A DNA stretch of 64,000 nucleotides from the NCBI RefSeq assembly GCF_902635505.1, contig NC_045428.1, positions 214,452,301 through 214,516,300 on the forward strand, written 5' to 3'. Below, in pieces: positions 60,288-64,000 of this stretch (the first letter of the stretch is position 1; each line of letters opens with the position of its first letter). Position numbers and translations under genes: made by a program. The notes beneath the pieces are model-generated. The model saw only the letters and a program-made list of their open reading frames with translations, was not told the DNA's origin and made no database searches. This DNA is from Sarcophilus harrisii (lineage: Eukaryota > Chordata > Mammalia > Dasyuromorphia > Dasyuridae).

Positions 60288-60820
60288 GCAGCCTGGAGTC
60301 TGTCTTAACAGCCCTTGGGGAGGGAAGGATGAACTAGGGTACTTAATGTTCTGTCCCCTATTGACACAAATGGTAAGATATATGAAGTGCTATAATGAAG
60401 AAATGTTCTCTCATTGACATAATATTTCTAAATTTAGTGACAGTATCCTTCCCATATCTATTTACCTTAATGATTAGGTTGGGACTTCTGGGTCACATGA
60501 GTAGATTAATAACTAAATATTTTTTTAATCTCCATGACCTCTTAAGCCTCTCCAAAACAGAAATTATACACCACAGATATGACAACTTTATCTGTACCTA
60601 GCTCTAGAACCATCTAAATCCAAAAGAAAATTATAAAAAAAAAAATCTAAAAATCCATGAACTGATGTTCACTTACTCTTCACTCATTCAGTACACCTCC
60701 CTGCTAGTAGGAGAAAAGCCACACTAGCAATCCCAAGAAACCCACAGAAAAACCCAGTCCTATACCCTAGTTCATCCTTTTTTCCCCCCAAGGGCTGTTA
60801 AGTTCCAGACTCCAGGCTGC
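60288..60820. repeat. Inverted repeat, ~55-bp arms with ~420-bp spacer
   Basis: Left arm 60288-60341 and right arm 60763-60820 are reverse complements with small differences: GCAGCCTGGAGTCTG, CTTAACAGCCCTTGGGG and GGATGAACTAGGGTA occur in both. The spacer has no recognised content. Confidence 0.93.
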
Positions 60821-60829
60821 TAGGACAGA

Positions 60830-62770
60830 TGGCCAGTGCTTTCTCAGTCTTTCAGAAGCAAAAGTTTGCTACAGATTATGCTGCAAAATACTGAACTTCT
60901 GGTTCTGGGGAGGGCAACTTGCTAGAACCAGAGTAGAAGCTCTCTGAATTTCAGGTGACAGGCAAGAGAACTAAAAAATAAAGGAAATTGAACAAAACAC
61001 TTTTGGATGGAGATGGGAGAGGTGGAACATTCCTATAAGCCTGAGAGAAAGAAAATGGCAACCACTTCTCATTAACCAGAAGCCACTTGGGGACAGAGAT
61101 TCAGCTGGAAAATCTGAACTGCCAAAGTGAGAGAAATCTGAAACACTGAAATTTAACCCACAAGGAAACCACCATCGGAAAAGAAAAAGTCAGAAAGTAC
61201 AGAATCCTGGAAAATAGGAGGAAGGGGAAGAGAAAGAGAGAGAGAGACTGAAATCACCAACAATTTTAGGAAGAAAAACTAAAAGAACTTTAATATAACA
61301 GAAATATCAACAAGAAAAACAGTAACAGAAGGAAATACAGCCTCCAGATCTAATAAACAAATTCAATAATCTGTGAATAAATATTGTAAAATAGAGGAAA
61401 ATAATTCATCACTTTATGAGATAGAGGACTCTGTGGAAAGTGAGGAAAATCTGGAATCACAAACCTATTCCTAAATGGTTCAAAAGAGAAATGAGAATTA
61501 TGTAGGCAAAATTTATGACTAGCAGGGCAAAAATATTGAGCAGAAGAGAAAAACTGGAATCTGTGATGGAAAATTTCATCAAAGAAATGAAAGAAAAAAC
61601 AATGAATTGGGAAAGCAAATATACAAATATCAAGAATAATCTAGTAGAAGTGATAAATTATGAGTGAGTCAAGAAAAAAAAATCACAATAAGGCAACATA
61701 CCAAAATTAACAAAATAGAAAACAAAAAAGGGGGAGGCAGAGAGGATTGATGATTTTAATGGATTTTGAAAATTAGAAAACAAATAAGTAAGTTTAATGT
61801 GCTATATGCAAAAGAATAAAAATAGAAAAAATATACAAGATTTTTTAAAAAGCCCAAAGAAATGATAAGCAAAACTAAAAGCTAATTCTGTGAAAGAACT
61901 AGTAAAATTGATCAACTTAGTTAATCTGATTAAAAGCATCAGAGCAGAAAATAAAATGAACAAAATAGCAAAATAAGAAGAAATCAAATGATTAAATAGA
62001 ACATATGCATAGTTTTATGCTAACAAAGTTGAAAAAAAAGAGAAATAAAGGAATACCTTCAAAAATATAAAAATACCAATTATTAGTAAAGCAGATAGAG
62101 ATTTTGCATAATCCAGTTTCATAAAAGATAGATCTAGCCAAAAAGAAACTGCTAAAGGGAAAAAAAAAACCTTCTGTTCCTGTTTCAGCAGAAAAATTCT
62201 ATTAAAAATTTTAAAAACAATTAGTAACCATATTTTACAAATTATTTTCAAGACTTGAGAAAGTATTCTATAAAAATCTTTTTATGAGACAAATGCAATC
62301 TTAGTATATAAACTAGAGAATGATAAACTTATTTAATATCATACAAAAATCTATCAAAACAAAAGCAAACATAATATAAAATAGACATACACAAGAATTT
62401 TCTTTTAATAAATATGGGAGTGAAGCAAGGATGCTTCATGTGATACTAGAAATGACAGCAACAACAATTCAACAAAAGAAAAACATTAAAAGCATATATA
62501 CAAGGAGAAGTCAAAACTACCCCATATTTCCTGATGATATGATGGTTTGCTTGGAAAATCCTATAGAATGAACAAAAATAATAACTGAGACAATTAGTAG
62601 CTTCCACAAATTACAAGTTATAAGATAAATCCTTAAAAATCAAGATCATTTTTATAACAAAACACAAAAATCAATAATAGAAATGGAAATCCCATTTTAA
62701 TACAAAATGCATGAAATATCTCAGGATCAAAGGTACTTATATAGATTTAATTACAAAATGCTCCTTAAAA
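60830..62770 (+). mobile_element. Old L1 LINE (plus), 5' UTR to ORF2 with gaps
   Basis: A-rich, purine-rich plus-strand sequence in L1 order: 5' UTR-like part, a coiled-coil ORF1-like part (61450-61650, 'gaaatgaaagaaaaaacaat'), ORF2 linker words ('gaaagaactagtaaaattga', 'cttagttaatctgattaaaa') and RT words ('gggagtgaagcaaggatgct', 'ttcctgatgatatgatggtt' = F-DDMMV). Too short for a full L1, so several internal deletions. Fully decayed. Confidence 0.75.
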
Positions 62771-62776
62771 AATAAC

Positions 62777-63485
62777 TTGGGAGACTTCTGGGAAGATGGT
62801 AGAATAGGTCAGAAAATTCAGCACTTCGGATTTCCCCCACATACAGATCAGTTGAAAACAAATAAGACTTGGGCCAGAACAAGGGTCCTCCTGGGACAGC
62901 CTGGAGAATACATGAAGAAGAAAGACCCCAGAATCCAGGTTCAACCCCCCCCGAAAAGTGTAAATATCTCCAAGCTAACTCCACAGAAACTGCAAGCTGG
63001 AAGCCCTGGGGCTGATTGGGTTAGGAGGGAGCCTCAGCCTCAACCACAGGAACTTTGACCTCTCAGACAGGGAATTTAGAACTCCAGTCTAAGTCTCAGA
63101 TAATTGAACCTCTGCTCTTTAGGAATCGCAGATGCAACCCTGAGCAATAAGGAACCAGCACACCTGATGAGTGAGTGCAGAAGCAGTGAGGCAAAGATTC
63201 TTCTGGCTGTGGACACTTGCAGAAAGGTGGAGTGCCTGGTTTGAGATTCCAGGTCAGGCATGGAGATAAAGGGAAGCCAGAGACACCATCACCCACCCAC
63301 CCACCCAGAATTAGAGGTATTTACACGAATAAGTTATCATTAAAAAAAAAAATGAATTGGCAAAGAAGAAAGAACCCTGTCATAAAAACTTATTATGGGA
63401 ATAAGGAAGACTGGTACATCTTCAGAGGAGGACAGTGAATTTTGAAAATCCTCTCCTATTCCAAATGAATGAGATGAGGTGAGAT
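62777..63485 (+). mobile_element. L1 5' end (5' UTR and ORF1 start), truncated downstream
   Basis: Begins GGGAGACTTCTGGGAAGATGG at the usual L1 start. A GC-richer 5' UTR follows, then ORF1-like residues MNWQRRKNPVIKTYYGNKED (63351 onward). Orphan 5' end: the rest of ORF1 and ORF2 are absent after about 63485. Uncommon, since most genomic L1 pieces are 3' ends. The minus-strand frames at 62751-62984, 63076-63261 and 63096-63296 are shadows. Confidence 0.7.
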
Positions 63486-63499
63486 CTTTCAAGATAGTT

Positions 63500-63910
63500 G
63501 TAAAAATCGAGTAAGGTTTCATCTACTTCAGAGTTTGAGTAGCCTGAAGTAGATTGAAAGATTTTGAGCATTGATCCAAGGGCATACCTAAATACCCTTC
63601 CTGCTATCCTCCCATGACATCATTTTCTCCCTATTTCAGTCAAATATGGGCAACTATGTACTTATTGGTCAAGTTCAATTTCTTGGGTAGTTCCCTCCTT
63701 TAGAATGTAAGCTCCTCAGCCAATGGGGGTGAAGGTCAGTGATGGGAGGGGGTATTTCTGTTAGGGATTAAAAGTGGTTACCCTGCCCCAGAAGGTGCTT
63801 CCTCCCTTTCATTGTCTGCTAGATAGGTGGGACACTTTTCTCACGAGAATGTATAATAAATTTGGTTTTGCTTCTAGAGATCTCTCCAGCTTTTTTTTTT
63901 TTTTTTTAAT
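63500..63910 (+). mobile_element. LTR-like sequence (endogenous retrovirus fossil), plus
   Basis: CCAAT-like 'cagccaatgg' (63718), a TATA-like 'gattaaaagtgg' (63767), and AATAAATTTGG (63855) with T-rich run give the promoter-to-polyadenylation order of an LTR. 'aatggtgacccc' at 63914 could be the first bases behind an LTR. No viral genes are visible before the window ends. Family and ends uncertain. Confidence 0.4.
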
Positions 63911-64000
63911 TAAATGGTGACCCCTTACCATTTCTGAAACACACACAAAGAGTAATGTTAAATGACTACCTGCCCAAAAAGTCTTTATAGAAGAGCTCAA
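63911..64000. other. Window edge, unassigned
   Basis: Follows a 17-base T run (63891-63907). The minus-strand open frame here is not recognised as an arylsulfatase exon. Confidence 0.4.

Noticed and set aside
62711-63058. 115-residue plus-strand protein
   Set aside because: Runs from decayed L1 ORF2 into an L1 5' UTR; no known domain and no splice support.
63809-64000. Minus-strand frame as the N-terminal arylsulfatase exon
   Set aside because: No CTPSR, no PNIV.DD motif, and it includes translated poly(T) as KKKKKK.
1-64000. tRNA, snRNA or rRNA genes
   Set aside because: No cloverleaf with A and B boxes outside SINE heads, and no U6, 7SK or 5S words were seen on reading; a covariance-model scan could not be run.

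Overview
This is a low-GC, repeat-dense piece of a vertebrate nuclear genome, almost certainly mammalian and most likely marsupial. The evidence for marsupial is the L1 lineage (its ORF2 C-terminus and 3' UTRs), tRNA-derived SINEs of the Mar1/WSINE type next to many eroded MIR-core SINEs and L2 tails, and an ARSF-type arylsulfatase with classic GT-AG introns. There are no bacterial operons, CRISPR arrays or recognisable RNA genes. Most open reading frames in the window are chance frames in repeats.

One real host gene is present. It runs on the minus strand from about 57.2 kb down to 38.26 kb: seven coding exons of a steroid-sulfatase-clade arylsulfatase that looks like ARSF. All seven exons join in frame across GT-AG introns into 491 C-terminal residues ending at a stop. 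They contain most of the sulfatase active site and the paired hydrophobic helices of this clade. The first ~100 residues, including the CTPSR formylglycine motif, are not found in the window and should lie beyond base 64000.

Layout. 1-38 kb is gene-poor DNA downstream of the sulfatase. It holds many 3'-end L1 pieces, two nested-insertion sites (one L1 in another at 5.3-7.5 kb; an ORF1-only, HAL1-like element in an old L1 at 11.9-17.2 kb), a processed pseudogene of BLOC1S2 at 28.3-29.0 kb, an LTR fossil split by an L1 at 30.7-32.3 kb, and a recent ~769-bp tandem duplication at 33.8-35.3 kb. 38-57 kb is the sulfatase gene; its introns carry L2, a second copy of the same LTR family (again hit by L1), an odd chimeric L1, a young L1 insertion and short tandem repeats. 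57-64 kb is probably its upstream intron or flank. It holds a pair of antisense LTR-like fossils, an inverted-repeat pair with ~55-bp arms, an old L1, an orphan L1 5' end and an LTR-like sequence at the window edge.

I see no undescribed multi-gene system. The items most worth checking are the intact sulfatase, the BLOC1S2 retrocopy, the recent tandem duplication, the repeated internal structure of the HAL1-like element, the chimeric L1 and the 60.3/60.8-kb inverted repeat. All family names come from reading the sequence and from recalled protein and repeat families, with no database search.
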